A stretch of DNA of 64,000 bases, from assembly GCA_900772415.1 (NCBI GenBank), contig CAAHEC010000019.1, forward strand, positions 1 to 64,000. The letters run 5' to 3'. The notes beneath the pieces were generated by a model. That model did not search any database and had not been told where the DNA came from. It was given only the letters and a program-made list of their open reading frames with translations. The position numbers and the translations under genes are program-made. Positions 53,600 through 64,000 of this stretch are shown one piece after another. Each line of letters begins with the position of its first letter. Positions within the stretch are counted from its first letter, which is position 1. This stretch comes from Bacilli bacterium. Its GTDB lineage: Bacteria; Bacillota_I; Bacilli_A; RF39; UBA660.

Positions 53600-53635
53600 T
53601 GTGGGAGGAAAATCCGCTATAAACCACAAGGAGGT
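53600..53635 (+). promoter_or_regulatory. Probable L1 autoregulatory site before rplA
   Basis: TGTGG and CCACA form an outer stem with GA on the left, an inner GGA/TCC stem, and GCTATAAA on the right. This two-helix asymmetric loop resembles L1 binding sites on mRNA in other organisms. It ends on the AAGGAGG ribosome site of rplA, so L1 binding could block its own translation. Confidence 0.55.
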
Positions 53636-53641
53636 AAGAAA

Positions 53642-54340
53642 ATGGGAAAGAAAAGTAAGAAGTATACTGAAGCTTTAAGCAAAATTGAGAAGGGTAAATT
53701 ATATTCTTTAGAAGATGCTGTTAAATTAGTTAAAGAAACTTCTGTATCAAAATTCGATGGTACTGTAGAAATAGCAGTTAGATTAAATTTAGATACTAAG
53801 AAAAATGATCAGCAACTAAGAGGAGCTATAGTTTTACCTTATGGAACAGGAAAAACCAAGAAGGTATTAGTTTTAGCAAAGGGTGATGCTGCAAAAGCTG
53901 CAACAGAAGCTGGAGCTGATTTTGTTGGTGACGTAGATATGATTACTAAAATCGAAAAAGAAAATTGGTTTGATTTTGATGTAATTATTGCAACGCCAGA
54001 AATGATGCCTATGTTAGGTAAGTTAGGTAAAGTATTAGGTCCTAAGGGATTAATGCCAAACCCAAAAACTGGTACAGTTACTATGGATACTAAAAAAGCT
54101 GTTGAGGACGTTAAAAAAGGACGTGTTGAATACAGAACAGATTCATATGCTAATGTACATGCAATAGTTGGTAAAGTTTCATTTGATGATGAAAAATTAG
54201 TTGCTAACGTAAAAGCATTTATGGATGTTATTATTAAATCAAAACCACAAGCAGCTAAAGGTATTTACCTAAAGGGTGTATCACTAGCATCAACTATGGG
54301 TCCTGGTGTTAAAGTTGATTTAGCATCATTTGACAAATAA
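53642..54340 (+). CDS. rplA: 50S ribosomal protein L1
   Basis: A 232-residue ribosomal protein of the L1 stalk and, in many bacteria, a repressor of its own mRNA. The signature [18 protein letters not shown] is present. Length is standard. It follows rplK with a likely regulatory hairpin between. Confidence 0.98.
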   Translation: MGKKSKKYTEALSKIEKGKLYSLEDAVKLVKETSVSKFDGTVEIAVRLNLDTKKNDQQLRGAIVLPYGTGKTKKVLVLAKGDAAKAATEAGADFVGDVDMITKIEKENWFDFDVIIATPEMMPMLGKLGKVLGPKGLMPNPKTGTVTMDTKKAVEDVKKGRVEYRTDSYANVHAIVGKVSFDDEKLVANVKAFMDVIIKSKPQAAKGIYLKGVSLASTMGPGVKVDLASFDK

Positions 54341-54379
54341 TATAAAATGATTTAAAATGTTAGTAGTTATTGCTCAAAG

Positions 54380-54504
54380 AGCGTAATTATATAGTACCAA
54401 AGACAGTAGGAGTGATGTAATCACATAACTAGTATTCCTACCGAGGACAAAATCAAAAAAAGGATTTTAAAGTCTTCATGTCTTTGTCATGAGGACTTTT
54501 TAAT
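54380..54504 (+). ncRNA. L10 (rplJL) leader with attenuator
   Basis: The leader carries the conserved segments ACCAAAGACAGTAGGAGTG and TATTCCTACCGAGG of the L10 leader family, which binds the L10-L7/L12 complex. A terminator hairpin follows: AAAGTCTTCATG and CATGAGGACTTTT at 54469-54500 with a T run. Excess L10-L7/L12 would thus limit rplJ-rplL expression. Confidence 0.88.
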
Positions 54505-54539
54505 TAGGTACTTATACTAAAATTAAAGGAGGAAGAAAC

Positions 54540-55037
54540 ATGGCAAATCAAGCTATAATAGCTAAAAAAGAAGAAGTTGTTAATGAAATTGCTGAACGTG
54601 TTAAAAACGCAAATAGTATTGTGCTATTTGATTATCGTGGTTTGACAGATGCTGAAATCGTTGAACTACGTCGCAAATTACGTGAAGAAAATTCTTCTTA
54701 TAAGGTATATAAAAATACTTTGACTAAAAGAGCCTTTGATAAGCTATCTATTAAATTAGATGATTGTTTAGAAGGCCCATCTGCCATAGCAACATCTGAT
54801 GATGAAATTGCAGCTATTAAAGTTTTAGCAGAATTTGCTAAAACTCATCCAGCACTTGAATTAAAAGGTGGATATGTAGATGGAAAAGTGGCAAGCTTAG
54901 AAGAATTAAATAAATTAGCAACAATACCATCAAGAGATGGATTGCTTACTATGTTTGCAGCAGGATTAATGGAACATGTTAAAAATGTTGCAATATGTCT
55001 TGACTTACATAGTCAAAATCTAGAGGAAGAAAAATAA
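54540..55037 (+). CDS. rplJ: 50S ribosomal protein L10
   Basis: A 165-residue stalk base protein. The N-terminal domain (NSIVLFDYRGLTDAEIVELR) binds rRNA and the C-terminal helix binds L7/L12 dimers. Start is ATG 54540 behind AAAGGAGG. Confidence 0.98.
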   Translation: MANQAIIAKKEEVVNEIAERVKNANSIVLFDYRGLTDAEIVELRRKLREENSSYKVYKNTLTKRAFDKLSIKLDDCLEGPSAIATSDDEIAAIKVLAEFAKTHPALELKGGYVDGKVASLEELNKLATIPSRDGLLTMFAAGLMEHVKNVAICLDLHSQNLEEEK

Positions 55038-55059
55038 TAAAATTTAGGAGGAAGATAAA

Positions 55060-55428
55060 ATGGCAAAATTAAGTACACAAGAAATTATTGATGCAATAAA
55101 GGAAATGAAAATTCTTGAAGTAAAAGAATTAGTAGATGCAATGAAAGAAGAGTTTGGAGTAGATCCAAGTGCTGTTGCAGTTGCTGCTCAACCAGCTGCT
55201 GGTGCACAAGCTGAAGAAAAAACTTCTGCAACTGTAGTATTAAAAGATGCAGGAGCAGCTAAGATTCAAGTTATTAAAGCAATCAGAGATATAACTGGAC
55301 TAGGATTAATGGAAGCTAAAAAGTTAGCAGATGAAGGCGGAAATATTAAAGAAAATGCTCCAATGGAAGAAGCTAACGAAATTAAAGCTAAGCTAGAAGA
55401 AGCTGGCGCTACTGTTGAACTTGCATAA
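55060..55428 (+). CDS. rplL: 50S ribosomal protein L7/L12
   Basis: A 122-residue stalk protein. An N-terminal dimerisation helix, an Ala-rich hinge (VAVAAQPAAGAQAEEK) and the C-terminal factor-binding domain (KIQVIKAIRDITGLGLMEAK) are visible. Confidence 0.98.
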   Translation: MAKLSTQEIIDAIKEMKILEVKELVDAMKEEFGVDPSAVAVAAQPAAGAQAEEKTSATVVLKDAGAAKIQVIKAIRDITGLGLMEAKKLADEGGNIKENAPMEEANEIKAKLEEAGATVELA

Positions 55429-55446
55429 TTTAGTAAATAAGTACTT

Positions 55447-55476
55447 AAAGAACTACACCTAGTGGTTCTTTTTTGT
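55447..55476 (+). terminator. Terminator after rplL
   Basis: AAGAAC and GTTCTT pair, with an inner CAC/GTG helix, followed by six T. Confidence 0.7.
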
Positions 55477-55500
55477 TATAATGAATTTAGGTGATTTTTT

Positions 55501-56085
55501 ATGGCTCATTATTTTACTAACGAAGAAAACTTAAAATCAGAAATTAACAAAGTATCAGTATCTATTAATGATTTTAACTATTATTTTTATACGGATAATG
55601 GCGTGTTTTCTAAAAAAGAATTAGATTTTGGTACAGAATTGTTGTTAAAAACATTTTTATATACTTATCCACAGCAAAAAAAAGTGCTAGATATGGGGTG
55701 TGGATGTGGTGCTATTGGAATATATGCTGTAATACAGGGCTTTAATGTAGATATGTGTGATGTAAATAAAAGAGCTATTAATTTGACAAAATTAGCTTTA
55801 AGTAAACAAAATTTAAAAGCGAAAGTATTTGAATCAGATGCTTATAAAAATGTAAAAGGCAAATATGATTACATATTATCTAATCCTCCAATAAGGGTTG
55901 GGAAAGATAAGCTTTATGAAATAGTAATGAATGCTAAAAACCATCTGAATGAAGAAGGAGAAGTGTGGATTGTTGTAAGAAAGGATAAAGGAGCGTTATC
56001 TTTAATCAGGGACATGAAAAACATATACAAAAATGTTGATATAATAAGAAAGAAAAAGGGTTTTTTTGTTATAAAAGCAAAATAA
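55501..56085 (+). CDS. RsmC-like class I methyltransferase (YbxB family)
   Basis: A 194-residue SAM-dependent methyltransferase with motif I VLDMGCGCGAIGIYAV and the catalytic NPPIRVG motif typical of RsmC/RlmG-type rRNA guanine-N2 enzymes. Bacillus ybxB lies at the same place between rplL and rpoB. It starts with AHYFTNEENLKSE, a family feature. The exact target is unknown. ATG 55501 follows AGGTGAT. Confidence 0.88.
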   Translation: MAHYFTNEENLKSEINKVSVSINDFNYYFYTDNGVFSKKELDFGTELLLKTFLYTYPQQKKVLDMGCGCGAIGIYAVIQGFNVDMCDVNKRAINLTKLALSKQNLKAKVFESDAYKNVKGKYDYILSNPPIRVGKDKLYEIVMNAKNHLNEEGEVWIVVRKDKGALSLIRDMKNIYKNVDIIRKKKGFFVIKAK

Positions 56086-56109
56086 TAATAAATTAAATGC
56101 TAAAAAAAT

Positions 56110-56140
56110 ACAAATATTAAAATTATTTGTTTTTTTTTGT
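56110..56140 (+). terminator. Terminator upstream of rpoB
   Basis: ACAAATA and TATTTGT (with A/T extension) flank a short loop, followed by nine T. It ends the rsmC-like transcript. Confidence 0.7.
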
Positions 56141-56148
56141 AAAATTGA

Positions 56149-56177
56149 TTGACAATTATAGATTTTTAATGTAACAT
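56149..56177 (+). promoter_or_regulatory. rpoBC promoter
   Basis: TTGACA (56149-56154) and TAACAT (56172-56177) have the ideal 17-base spacing. A small hairpin (TGTCT and AGACA near 56192-56210) lies in the leader before the GTG start. Confidence 0.85.
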
Positions 56178-56247
56178 TTTAAATTGGTACTGTGTCTTTA
56201 ATTTTAGACATGTTCTTTAAAATTTTATAGTTTAGGGGTGGAATTGC

Positions 56248-59200
56248 GTGGCTTATAAAATAAAAAAAGTAAATGAATACCGTGAAAGAAGAGACTTCTC
56301 TAGGGTAACTAATTCTTTGGAGTTAGCTGATCTTTTAGAGATACAAACAAAATCTTATGATTGGTTTATTCAAGATGGAATAAAAGAAGTGTTAGAGGAA
56401 ATAAGCCCAGTAGAAAATTTCTCTGGAACATTATCTTTAGAATTTGGTGAATATTCTTTTGACGAACCAAGACATACCATTAAAGAATGCAAGGAGAAGA
56501 AAACTACATATGCAGCTCCTTTAAAAGTTCAAACACGACTTTTCAATAATGAAACTGGTGAAGTAAAAGAACAAGAAATTTTCTTAGGTGATATGCCACT
56601 TATGACGGATTCTGGTTCATTTATCTTTAATGGATCAGAACGTGTTATTGTGTCACAATTAGTGCGTTCTCCAAGTGTATATTATGGAAGAGAAATAGAT
56701 AAAAATGGACGTTCTATAATTTCTTCACAACTAATTCCTAATAAGGGAACTTGGCTTGAGTATAAACTAAATAGTAAGGATGTAGTAGATGTTAGAATTG
56801 ACCGTAATAGAAAGGTTGTTATAACAGCATTTTTAAGAGCATTTGGACTTTCAAGTGATGAAGATATTTTAAAATTATTTGGGCAAGATGAATATTTAAT
56901 AAATAGTTTATCAAAGGATTCTACTAAAAATACTGATGAAGCTTTACTAGAAATATATGAAAAGTTAAAGCCAGGTGAACCAGCAACTTTAGATAGTGCT
57001 AAAAACCAATTAATAACTAGATTTTTTGATTCATTTAGATATGATTTAGCTAAAGTTGGACGTTACAAGTTTAATAAAAAATTAGATGTTTGTGATAGAT
57101 TATTAAATCAAACTTTAGCAGAAGATATAAAAATTGATGATAAAGTAATAGTATCTAAAGGTACTAAGGTTACTCATGATGTGTTAGATACATTAAGGCC
57201 AATTTTAAAAAATGGTTATGGAATGGTTGATGCAACAATGGATAAAGAGTTAGATGATCATACTATGGTTCAAATAGTAAGCATCTATTCACCAATTGAT
57301 CCTGAAAAAATTATAAAAGTAATTGGTAATGATCAATCACTTATTGTTAAAACACTTACTATATCGGATATATATGCATCTGTATCATATTATTTAAATC
57401 TTTTGCAAAATGTGGGTTCTATAGATGAAATAGACCATTTATCTAATCGTCGTTTAAGACAAGTGGGTGAATTATTACAAAATCAATTTAGAGTTGGTGT
57501 AGCTCGAATGGAAAGAGTAATACGTGAAAGAATGACTACTTTGGATGTTGAAACTGCAACTCCAAAGACATTAATAAATATAAGACCAATAACTGCTGTT
57601 ATTAAAGAATTCTTTGGTTCAAGTCCATTATCACAATTTATGGATCAGATTAATCCATTATCAGAGCTAAATAATAAACGTCGTTTATCTGCTCTAGGAC
57701 CTGGCGGACTTTCACGTGATAGAGCCGCTATGGAGGTACGTGATGTTAATGTATCTCACTATGGTAGAATTTGCCCTATTGAGTCTCCAGAAGGTGCCAA
57801 CATAGGACTTATTACATCACTTGCAAATTATGCAAAGGTAAATGAATATGGATTTATAATGACCCCATACAGAAGAGTTAAAGATGGAAAATTATTAGAT
57901 CAAATAGATTATTTAACTGCAGATGAAGAAAACGGACATATTATTTCTCAAGCTAAGGTAAAAATGGAAAATGGAAAAATAATAGAAGAACATTGTCCAG
58001 CTAGACAAAATGGAGAAAATATATTAGCTAAACCAAATGAAATTGATTATATAGACGTTGCTCCACAGCAAATTGTATCTGTTACAACAAGTTGTATTCC
58101 ATTCCTTGATCATGATGATGGTAAACGTGCGCTAATGGGTTGTAATATGCAGCGTCAAGCATTACCATTATTAAAACCAGAAGCGGCTTTGGTTGCGACT
58201 GGCGTGGAAGGACAAGCTGCAAAGGATTCTGGTGTAGTTGTTTTAGCTAAAGCTGATGGTGTAGTTGAGTATGTAGATGGTAAGAAGATAGTTGTAAAGA
58301 CAGCAAAGGCAAAGGATATATACTTACTTAAAAACTTTGAGGGCTCTAATGCTGGAACATGTTATCATCAAAGACCTATAGTTAGGATTGGAGATTCTGT
58401 TAAACGTGGACAAGTAATTGCAGATGGCCCTTCAACAGATAAAGGTGAAGTAGCATTAGGTAAGAATTTAGTGGTTGCATTTATGACTTACAACGGTTAT
58501 GACTATGAGGATGCTGTAATATTAAATGAAAAAATGGTAAAAGAAGATGTGTTAACTTCAATTTACCTAGAAGATTATGAAATTCAATGTCGTGATACAA
58601 AGTTAGGACCTGAGGAAATTACTCGTGACATTCCAAACGTAAGTGAGGAAGCACGTAAGAACCTAGATGCTAATGGTATTATTAGAATAGGTACAGAGGT
58701 AAAAGAAGGTGATATCTTAGTTGGTAAGGTAACACCAAAAGGAATGGTAGAACTAACTTCTGAAGAAAAATTATTACATGCAATCTTTGGTGAAAAAACT
58801 CGTGAAGTAAGAGATACTTCTCTTAGAGTTCCACACGGTGGAGCTGGTATAGTTCACGATATAAAAATATATACTAAGAAGGATTCTGATGAACTTCCAT
58901 CGGGAGTTTCAAAGGAAATTCGTGTATACATAGTTCAAAAACGTAAGATTCAGGTTGGTGACAAAATGGCTGGCCGTCACGGAAACAAAGGTGTTGTATC
59001 CCTTGTTGTTCCACAAGAAGATATGCCATACTTACCAGATGGTACTCCAGTTGATATTTTACTTAACCCTCTTGGAGTTCCTTCACGTATGAACCCAGGA
59101 CAAGTTTTAGAGATGCACTTAGGCATGGCTGCTAAGAAGTTAGGCGTTTATACATCTACTCCGGTATTTGATGGTGCAACTTGGGAAGATATTCAAGAAA

Positions 59201-59853
59201 TGATGAATGAAGCGGGTATGGATCCAGATGGAAAAACCGTTTTATATAATGGTAAGACTGGTGAGCCTTTCGATAATCGTGTTGCAGTAGGTGTTATGTA
59301 TATGATTAAACTTGACCATATGGTTGATGATAAATTACATGCTCGTGCAACTGGTCCATATTCATTAGTTACACAACAGCCACTAGGTGGTAAAGCACAA
59401 TTTGGTGGACAAAGATTCGGAGAAATGGAAGTTTGGGCTTTATATGCATATGGAGCTGCTAACGTACTTCAAGAAATCTTAACTGTTAAATCGGATGATG
59501 TTGTAGGTCGTGTTAAGGTTTATGAATCAATAGTTAAAGGAAAACCAATTAACCAAGCAGGAGTACCAGAAAGTTTCCGTGTTTTGGTTAAAGAATTCCA
59601 AGCTTTAGGATTAAACATAGCGATGATTACTGAAGACGGAAAAGAAGTTGATGTTAAAACGTTAGAGGAAGAAGAAGATAAAGAAGCGTCTCCATTGTCA
59701 ATAGAAGAAATTGATAATGTTTCTATGGTTAAATCAAATTCATCAATTAAAGATGAAGTAGAGGATGAAACAATAGAAGAAGACGAGGAAGATGATTTTG
59801 AATCAGAATTAGAAGATAATTTAGATGAACAAGTGGAAGGGGATGAAGAATAA
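56248..59853 (+). CDS. rpoB: RNA polymerase beta subunit
   Basis: The 1201-residue catalytic subunit. Standard motifs run through the length, for example [20 protein letters not shown] and the C-terminal [20 protein letters not shown]. In the rifampicin pocket the sequence is [18 protein letters not shown] then [10 protein letters not shown]. Pro460 replaces the usual Gln (E. coli 510), and Asn476 replaces His526. Asn at that place is known from naturally insensitive Mollicutes. The last 60 residues form an acidic tail. GTG 56248 follows AGGGGTGG. Confidence 0.98.
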   Translation: MAYKIKKVNEYRERRDFSRVTNSLELADLLEIQTKSYDWFIQDGIKEVLEEISPVENFSGTLSLEFGEYSFDEPRHTIKECKEKKTTYAAPLKVQTRLFNNETGEVKEQEIFLGDMPLMTDSGSFIFNGSERVIVSQLVRSPSVYYGREIDKNGRSIISSQLIPNKGTWLEYKLNSKDVVDVRIDRNRKVVITAFLRAFGLSSDEDILKLFGQDEYLINSLSKDSTKNTDEALLEIYEKLKPGEPATLDSAKNQLITRFFDSFRYDLAKVGRYKFNKKLDVCDRLLNQTLAEDIKIDDKVIVSKGTKVTHDVLDTLRPILKNGYGMVDATMDKELDDHTMVQIVSIYSPIDPEKIIKVIGNDQSLIVKTLTISDIYASVSYYLNLLQNVGSIDEIDHLSNRRLRQVGELLQNQFRVGVARMERVIRERMTTLDVETATPKTLINIRPITAVIKEFFGSSPLSQFMDQINPLSELNNKRRLSALGPGGLSRDRAAMEVRDVNVSHYGRICPIESPEGANIGLITSLANYAKVNEYGFIMTPYRRVKDGKLLDQIDYLTADEENGHIISQAKVKMENGKIIEEHCPARQNGENILAKPNEIDYIDVAPQQIVSVTTSCIPFLDHDDGKRALMGCNMQRQALPLLKPEAALVATGVEGQAAKDSGVVVLAKADGVVEYVDGKKIVVKTAKAKDIYLLKNFEGSNAGTCYHQRPIVRIGDSVKRGQVIADGPSTDKGEVALGKNLVVAFMTYNGYDYEDAVILNEKMVKEDVLTSIYLEDYEIQCRDTKLGPEEITRDIPNVSEEARKNLDANGIIRIGTEVKEGDILVGKVTPKGMVELTSEEKLLHAIFGEKTREVRDTSLRVPHGGAGIVHDIKIYTKKDSDELPSGVSKEIRVYIVQKRKIQVGDKMAGRHGNKGVVSLVVPQEDMPYLPDGTPVDILLNPLGVPSRMNPGQVLEMHLGMAAKKLGVYTSTPVFDGATWEDIQEMMNEAGMDPDGKTVLYNGKTGEPFDNRVAVGVMYMIKLDHMVDDKLHARATGPYSLVTQQPLGGKAQFGGQRFGEMEVWALYAYGAANVLQEILTVKSDDVVGRVKVYESIVKGKPINQAGVPESFRVLVKEFQALGLNIAMITEDGKEVDVKTLEEEEDKEASPLSIEEIDNVSMVKSNSSIKDEVEDETIEEDEEDDFESELEDNLDEQVEGDEE

Positions 59854-62800
59854 TGCTAGATGCAAATAGATTTGAAGGAATTAGAATATCTATCGCTTCA
59901 CCCGAACAAATTCGTGAATGGTCTTATGGCGAAGTAAAAAAACCAGAAACGATAAATTATCGAACTTTAAAACCAGAAAGAGATGGTTTATTCTGTGAAA
60001 AAATCTTTGGACCGACTAAAGACTATGAATGTGCTTGTGGAAAATATAAAAGATTAAGATTCAAAGACATAATTTGTGATAGATGTGGAGTAGAGGTTAC
60101 TAAATCTAAGGTTCGCCGTGAACGTATGGGACATATTGAACTTGCTACTCCAGTATCTCATATTTGGTTCTTTAAGGGTGTGCCAAGCCGTATGGGACTA
60201 GTACTTGATATGTCTCCTAGAGATTTGGAAGAGGTACTATACTTTGTATCATACGTAGTTATTAATCCTGGTTCAGCTCCTCTTGAAAAGAAACAAACTT
60301 TATCAGATAAAGAATACCGTGCATACTATGAAAAATATGGAAACACTTTTGAAGTAGGTATGGGGGCTGAAGCTATATTAAAACTTCTAAAAGAAATTGA
60401 TGTCAAAGCCGAAATAGCTAAAATAGAAGAAGAATTAGAAGGTGCTTCAGAACAAAAGAAAACAAGATTATTAAAGAGATTAGATATATTAGATTCATTT
60501 GATAAATCAGGAAATAAACCTGAATGGATGATATTAACAGCACTTCCTGTTATACCTCCAGAGTTAAGACCAATGATTCAATTAGATGGTGGTCGTTTTG
60601 CAACAAGTGATTTAAACGATTTATATAGACGTGTTATTAACCGTAACAATCGTTTAAAGAAATTGCTTGAGTTAAATGCTCCTTCAATCATTGTTCAAAA
60701 TGAAAAAAGAATGCTTCAAGAAGCAGTTGATGCTTTATTCGATAACGGAAGACGTGGTAGAAATGTTACTGGTCCATCAAATAGACCACTTAAATCAATT
60801 TCTTCTATGTTAAAGGGTAAACAGGGTCGTTTTCGTCAAAATTTACTTGGTAAACGTGTTGATTACTCTGGACGTAGCGTTATTGCCGTAGGTCCAGAAC
60901 TTAAGATGTATCAATGTGGTATTCCAAAAGAAATGGCACTTGAATTATTTAAACCACACGTTATCCATGGTTTAGTAGAAAGAGATATTGTTCACAATAT
61001 TAAATCTGCTAAAAAAATGATTGAAAATCAAGATGAAAGAGTATGGGACGTTGTTGAAGATGTTATTAAAGAACATCCAGTAATGTTAAACCGTGCTCCA
61101 ACACTTCATAGATTAGGTATTCAAGCATTTGAACCTAAGTTAGTAAGTGGTAAAGCTATTAGATTACACCCACTTGTTTGTGCTGGATTTAATGCGGACT
61201 TTGATGGTGACCAAATGGCGGTTCACGTACCACTATCAGAAGCAGCGCAAGCTGAAGCAAGATTACTTATGTTATCTTCAAATAATATACTAGACCCTAA
61301 AGATGGCAAACCAATCGTTACTCCATCACAAGATATGGTTTTAGGTAACTATTACATAACTACTGAAAAACCTGGTGATAAGGGAGAGGGTAGAGTATTT
61401 AAGAACGCTAACGAAGCTATTGAAGCATATGAAAGAAGAGAAGTTACTCTTCATGCGAGAATAGCATTACCAGCAAAATCATTTAAATACAAGATGTTTA
61501 CTGATGAGCAAAAGGAAATGTATTTAGTAACAACTGTTGGTAAGTTATTATTTAACGAAATATTACCTGATGGATTCCAATACATAAATGAACCTACAAA
61601 AGCAAATTATGAAGGTACAACTCCAATTACTCACTTCTTAAAAAGAGGTTCTAATATTCCAGAAGAAATTAAAAACAAGGAAATTATTAAACCTTTTGCT
61701 AAGGGTGATTTAAAGAAAATAATTGCACAAGTATTTAAGCGTTATAAAACAACTGAAACATCAATATATCTAGACAAATTAAAGAACTTAGGATTTAAGT
61801 ATTCTACTTTATCTGGTATTTCAATTTCTATTGCGGACGTTGTAAAAAGTGAACATAAAAACGAAATAATAGAAAAATCACAAAAGGTAGTAGATGCTAT
61901 AAATAAACAATATAGACGTGGTCTAATAACTGATAGAGAGCGTTATGAAAAAGTTTGTGAAGTATGGAATAATACTACAAGCGAAGTTGAAAAAGAATTA
62001 AAACAAAAGGTAGAAACGCTAACAGATAACCCAATTATGATGATGGTTAACTCAGGTGCCCGTGGTTCAATTGGACAATATAACCAGATGGCCGGTATGC
62101 GTGGACTTCTTGCAAAACCAAATGGTGATGCAGTAGAAATCCCAGTTACATCATCATTCGTTGATGGATTATCAGTTTCAGAGTACTTTATATCTACTCA
62201 CGGAACTCGTAAAGGTAATGCGGATACTGCACTTAAAACAGCTGACTCTGGTTATTTAACAAGACGTTTAGTTGATGTTGTTCAAGATGTTATCGTAAGA
62301 GAAGATGATTGTGGTACTATTCAGGGTGTTACTGTAAAAGCATTTATAGATGATACAGCCGGAACTATAATAGAAAGCCTTCACGAACGTATTGTTGGAA
62401 GATTTACAAATAAAAAAGTTATAAACCCACAAACAAAAGAATTGATAATAGATAAAAACGAATTAATTACAGAACCTATAGCTGATAAAATTGATAAAGC
62501 TGGCATTACTGAAGTAGAAATTAGAACTGCTTTAACTTGTAAAACAGAAAATGGCGTATGTAAACATTGTTATGGTACCAATTTGGCTACGGGTAATTTA
62601 GTTGAAATTGGTGAAGCTGTTGGTATTATGGCTGCACAATCAATTGGTGAACCAGGTACTCAGCTTACGATGCGTACTTTCCACAATGGAGGTGTTGCGT
62701 CAGGTGCTGATATAACTCAAGGTTTACCACGTGTGCAGGAATTATTTGAGGCTAGAAATCCAAAAGCTAAATCTACAATTGCTGAGATAAATGGTAAAAT

Positions 62801-63485
62801 AACAAAAATAGATGAAGTAAATGGTAAATATAAAATTGAAATTACAAATGATGTTGAAGCAAGGGAACACACTACTAACTATGGTGTAAAATTATGTGTT
62901 GAATTAGGCCAAGAAGTAAAAGCAGGAGATGCTTTAAATATAGGTTCTATAAATCCAAAAGAGTTACTTGCTGTAACAGATCCTATTACTGCACAAAATT
63001 ATATATTATCTGAAGTTCAAAAGGTTTACAAATCACAAGGTGTAGATGTATCTGATAAACATGTTGAAATACTTGCTCGTCGTATGATAGCACGTATAAG
63101 GATTGTAGATCCTGGAGAAACAAGTTTGGTAGATGGTAAATTAGTTTCTATGCATGAATTTACTAAGATAAATAAGGAAGCTATTATAAATGGTAAGAAA
63201 CCAGCTACAGGAAGACCTATTATGCTTGGTATTACTAAAGCATCTTTGGAAACTGATTCATTCTTATCAGCAGCATCATTCCAAGAGACAACTCGTATCT
63301 TAACAGATGCGGCAATTAAGGGTAAAGTTGATAATTTAACTGGTCTTAAAGAAAACGTTATTATAGGTAAATTAATACCAGCAGGTACTGGTTCAAAATA
63401 TTACTCTAATGTTAAATATAAATTAGAAAGTGAACAGGTTGAAGATGACGTTTTAGATGTGTTAGAGGATGAGTTGACTGATTAA
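59853..63485 (+). CDS. rpoC: RNA polymerase beta' subunit
   Basis: The 1210-residue subunit. The catalytic Mg-binding [12 protein letters not shown] motif is present, as are the N-terminal zinc ribbon ([20 protein letters not shown]) and the second zinc site ([13 protein letters not shown]). The trigger-loop region [19 protein letters not shown] is intact. The start shares one base with the rpoB stop (TAATG). Confidence 0.98.
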   Translation: MLDANRFEGIRISIASPEQIREWSYGEVKKPETINYRTLKPERDGLFCEKIFGPTKDYECACGKYKRLRFKDIICDRCGVEVTKSKVRRERMGHIELATPVSHIWFFKGVPSRMGLVLDMSPRDLEEVLYFVSYVVINPGSAPLEKKQTLSDKEYRAYYEKYGNTFEVGMGAEAILKLLKEIDVKAEIAKIEEELEGASEQKKTRLLKRLDILDSFDKSGNKPEWMILTALPVIPPELRPMIQLDGGRFATSDLNDLYRRVINRNNRLKKLLELNAPSIIVQNEKRMLQEAVDALFDNGRRGRNVTGPSNRPLKSISSMLKGKQGRFRQNLLGKRVDYSGRSVIAVGPELKMYQCGIPKEMALELFKPHVIHGLVERDIVHNIKSAKKMIENQDERVWDVVEDVIKEHPVMLNRAPTLHRLGIQAFEPKLVSGKAIRLHPLVCAGFNADFDGDQMAVHVPLSEAAQAEARLLMLSSNNILDPKDGKPIVTPSQDMVLGNYYITTEKPGDKGEGRVFKNANEAIEAYERREVTLHARIALPAKSFKYKMFTDEQKEMYLVTTVGKLLFNEILPDGFQYINEPTKANYEGTTPITHFLKRGSNIPEEIKNKEIIKPFAKGDLKKIIAQVFKRYKTTETSIYLDKLKNLGFKYSTLSGISISIADVVKSEHKNEIIEKSQKVVDAINKQYRRGLITDRERYEKVCEVWNNTTSEVEKELKQKVETLTDNPIMMMVNSGARGSIGQYNQMAGMRGLLAKPNGDAVEIPVTSSFVDGLSVSEYFISTHGTRKGNADTALKTADSGYLTRRLVDVVQDVIVREDDCGTIQGVTVKAFIDDTAGTIIESLHERIVGRFTNKKVINPQTKELIIDKNELITEPIADKIDKAGITEVEIRTALTCKTENGVCKHCYGTNLATGNLVEIGEAVGIMAAQSIGEPGTQLTMRTFHNGGVASGADITQGLPRVQELFEARNPKAKSTIAEINGKITKIDEVNGKYKIEITNDVEAREHTTNYGVKLCVELGQEVKAGDALNIGSINPKELLAVTDPITAQNYILSEVQKVYKSQGVDVSDKHVEILARRMIARIRIVDPGETSLVDGKLVSMHEFTKINKEAIINGKKPATGRPIMLGITKASLETDSFLSAASFQETTRILTDAAIKGKVDNLTGLKENVIIGKLIPAGTGSKYYSNVKYKLESEQVEDDVLDVLEDELTD

Positions 63486-63512
63486 AAAAGAAAGTTAAAC
63501 TTTCTTTTTTTA
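63483..63512 (+). terminator. Terminator after rpoC
   Basis: AAAAAGAAAGTT and AACTTTCTTTTT form a 12-base stem at the stop codon with seven T. Confidence 0.85.
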
Positions 63513-63644
63513 ATTGTTAATTTTTTTCTTAGAAAAATTTAAAATATTAATTATTCGAAATATTATTTTTAAAAATTATTAAAATAACATATATAATATG
63601 GTGTTTTTTTCTTTTTATGATACAATATACGTTAAGGTGATTTT

Positions 63645-64000
63645 ATGAAGGATGTTTATACGTTTTTAAAATCTTTAAAAATTAAAGACGATGATACTCT
63701 GGTTGTAGCAGTGTCATATGGCCCTGATTCAATGTTTTTGCTTCACTTATTAAAGAAGAAATATGCTAAAAATAAAATAGTTTGTTGTCATGTTCATCAT
63801 AATCATAGAAAAGAAAGTGATTTGGAAGCTAAAGAGTTAAAAAAATATTGCTTATTAAATGACATAATTTTTGAATTTATGAAAATAGATTCTTATAAGA
63901 ACAATAAATTTACCGAAGAAGAAGCAAGAAATAAAAGATATAAATTCTTTGATGAAATTTTAACTAAATATGATTCAAAATATTTATTTACAGCACATCA
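63645..64000 (+). CDS. tilS: tRNA(Ile)-lysidine synthase TilS (3' end outside window)
   Basis: The first 118 codons of an ATP-dependent PP-loop enzyme that converts C34 of tRNA-Ile(CAU) to lysidine so that it reads AUA. The window ends inside the gene. The PP-loop usually reads SGGxDS; here it is SYGPDS, with Tyr25 (TAT at 63717-63719) where Gly is expected. The following CCHVHHNHRKESDLEA matches the HVxHxxR region, and EEEARNKRYKFF is typical of TilS. ATG 63645 follows AAGGTGAT. Whether the Tyr affects ATP binding is unknown. Confidence 0.9.
   Translation, partial: MKDVYTFLKSLKIKDDDTLVVAVSYGPDSMFLLHLLKKKYAKNKIVCCHVHHNHRKESDLEAKELKKYCLLNDIIFEFMKIDSYKNNKFTEEEARNKRYKFFDEILTKYDSKYLFTAH

Noticed and set aside
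55665..55673. TTATCCACA, a perfect DnaA box
   Set aside because: It lies alone inside the rsmC-like coding region, where it encodes ordinary residues; a single nine-base match is expected by chance.
57711..57722. TTTCACGTGAT, resembling half of a parS site
   Set aside because: The right half does not match the palindrome and it lies in conserved rpoB sequence.
1..64000. CRISPR arrays, prophage, insertion sequences, tRNA or rRNA genes
   Set aside because: No regularly spaced repeats, transposase or phage proteins, or cloverleaf/rRNA sequences were recognised on reading the window.

Overview
The window is a very AT-rich chromosomal segment from a spore-forming, walled member of the Bacillota (Bacilli side), probably an uncultured gut-type lineage; the species cannot be named from this sequence. 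Gene order is the classic replication-origin neighbourhood of Bacillus: rpmH-rnpA-yidC-jag-mnmE-mnmG-rsmG on one side of oriC and dnaA-dnaN-recF-gyrB-gyrA on the other. TGA is used as a stop codon (dnaX, sigH), so this is not the Mycoplasma code. RpoB nevertheless carries the Asn at the E. coli His526 position that is known from Mollicutes. Sporulation genes are plentiful: spoIID, a spoIIQ-like gene, bofA, spoVT, yabG, yabP, yabQ, spoVG and sigH.

Layout. 1-3.7 kb: secA, followed by two decayed copies of its SEC-C zinc tail that flank a YjjX-like NTPase. 3.8-4.6 kb: long-form hibernation factor and a cold-shock protein. 4.9-7.7 kb: an agr quorum-sensing locus with agrBD (+) convergent to agrAC (-). 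7.9-11.2 kb: mbl/mreB, spoIIQ-like, spoIID, ywzB-like, rpiB. 11.2-12.4 kb: an Asn-rich protein of unknown function where Bacillus has noc-soj-spo0J. 12.4-19.2 kb: rsmG back to rpmH. 19.2-21.2 kb: a bipartite oriC with DnaA boxes on both sides of dnaA. Most genes left of oriC are on the minus strand and those right of it on the plus strand, so both arms are transcribed away from the origin; the exceptions are agrBD and a YcxB-like gene.

21.2-28.5 kb: dnaN, a comK homologue where yaaA normally lies, recF, gyrB, gyrA. 28.5-30.3 kb: five perfect parS palindromes around a short SRP RNA gene, tadA and dnaX. 28.7-42.4 kb: a chain of housekeeping and sporulation genes in Bacillus order (tadA, dnaX, ebfC, recR, bofA, holB, ricT, trmN6-like, pth, mfd, spoVT, tatD, 3D-like protein, rsmA, yabG, veg).

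42.5-49.1 kb: a two-gene surface-protein operon set into the core cluster. It encodes a 1479-residue multi-domain protein and a 712-residue thioester/SpaA-type adhesin. 49.2-52.1 kb: spoVG, yabP, yabQ, divIC, mrnC, rlmB, sigH. 52.2-63.5 kb: secE, nusG, rplK, rplA, rplJ, rplL, an rsmC-like gene, rpoB, rpoC, with an L10 leader and a probable L1 autoregulatory site. The window ends inside tilS.

No tRNA or rRNA genes, CRISPR arrays, prophage or insertion sequences were seen. The most unusual points are the comK in the origin cluster with a DnaA box in its upstream region, the parS cluster with no parAB in the usual place, the convergent agr layout, the thioester adhesin operon, the decayed SEC-C repeats, and the RpoB residues that suggest intrinsic rifampicin insensitivity.
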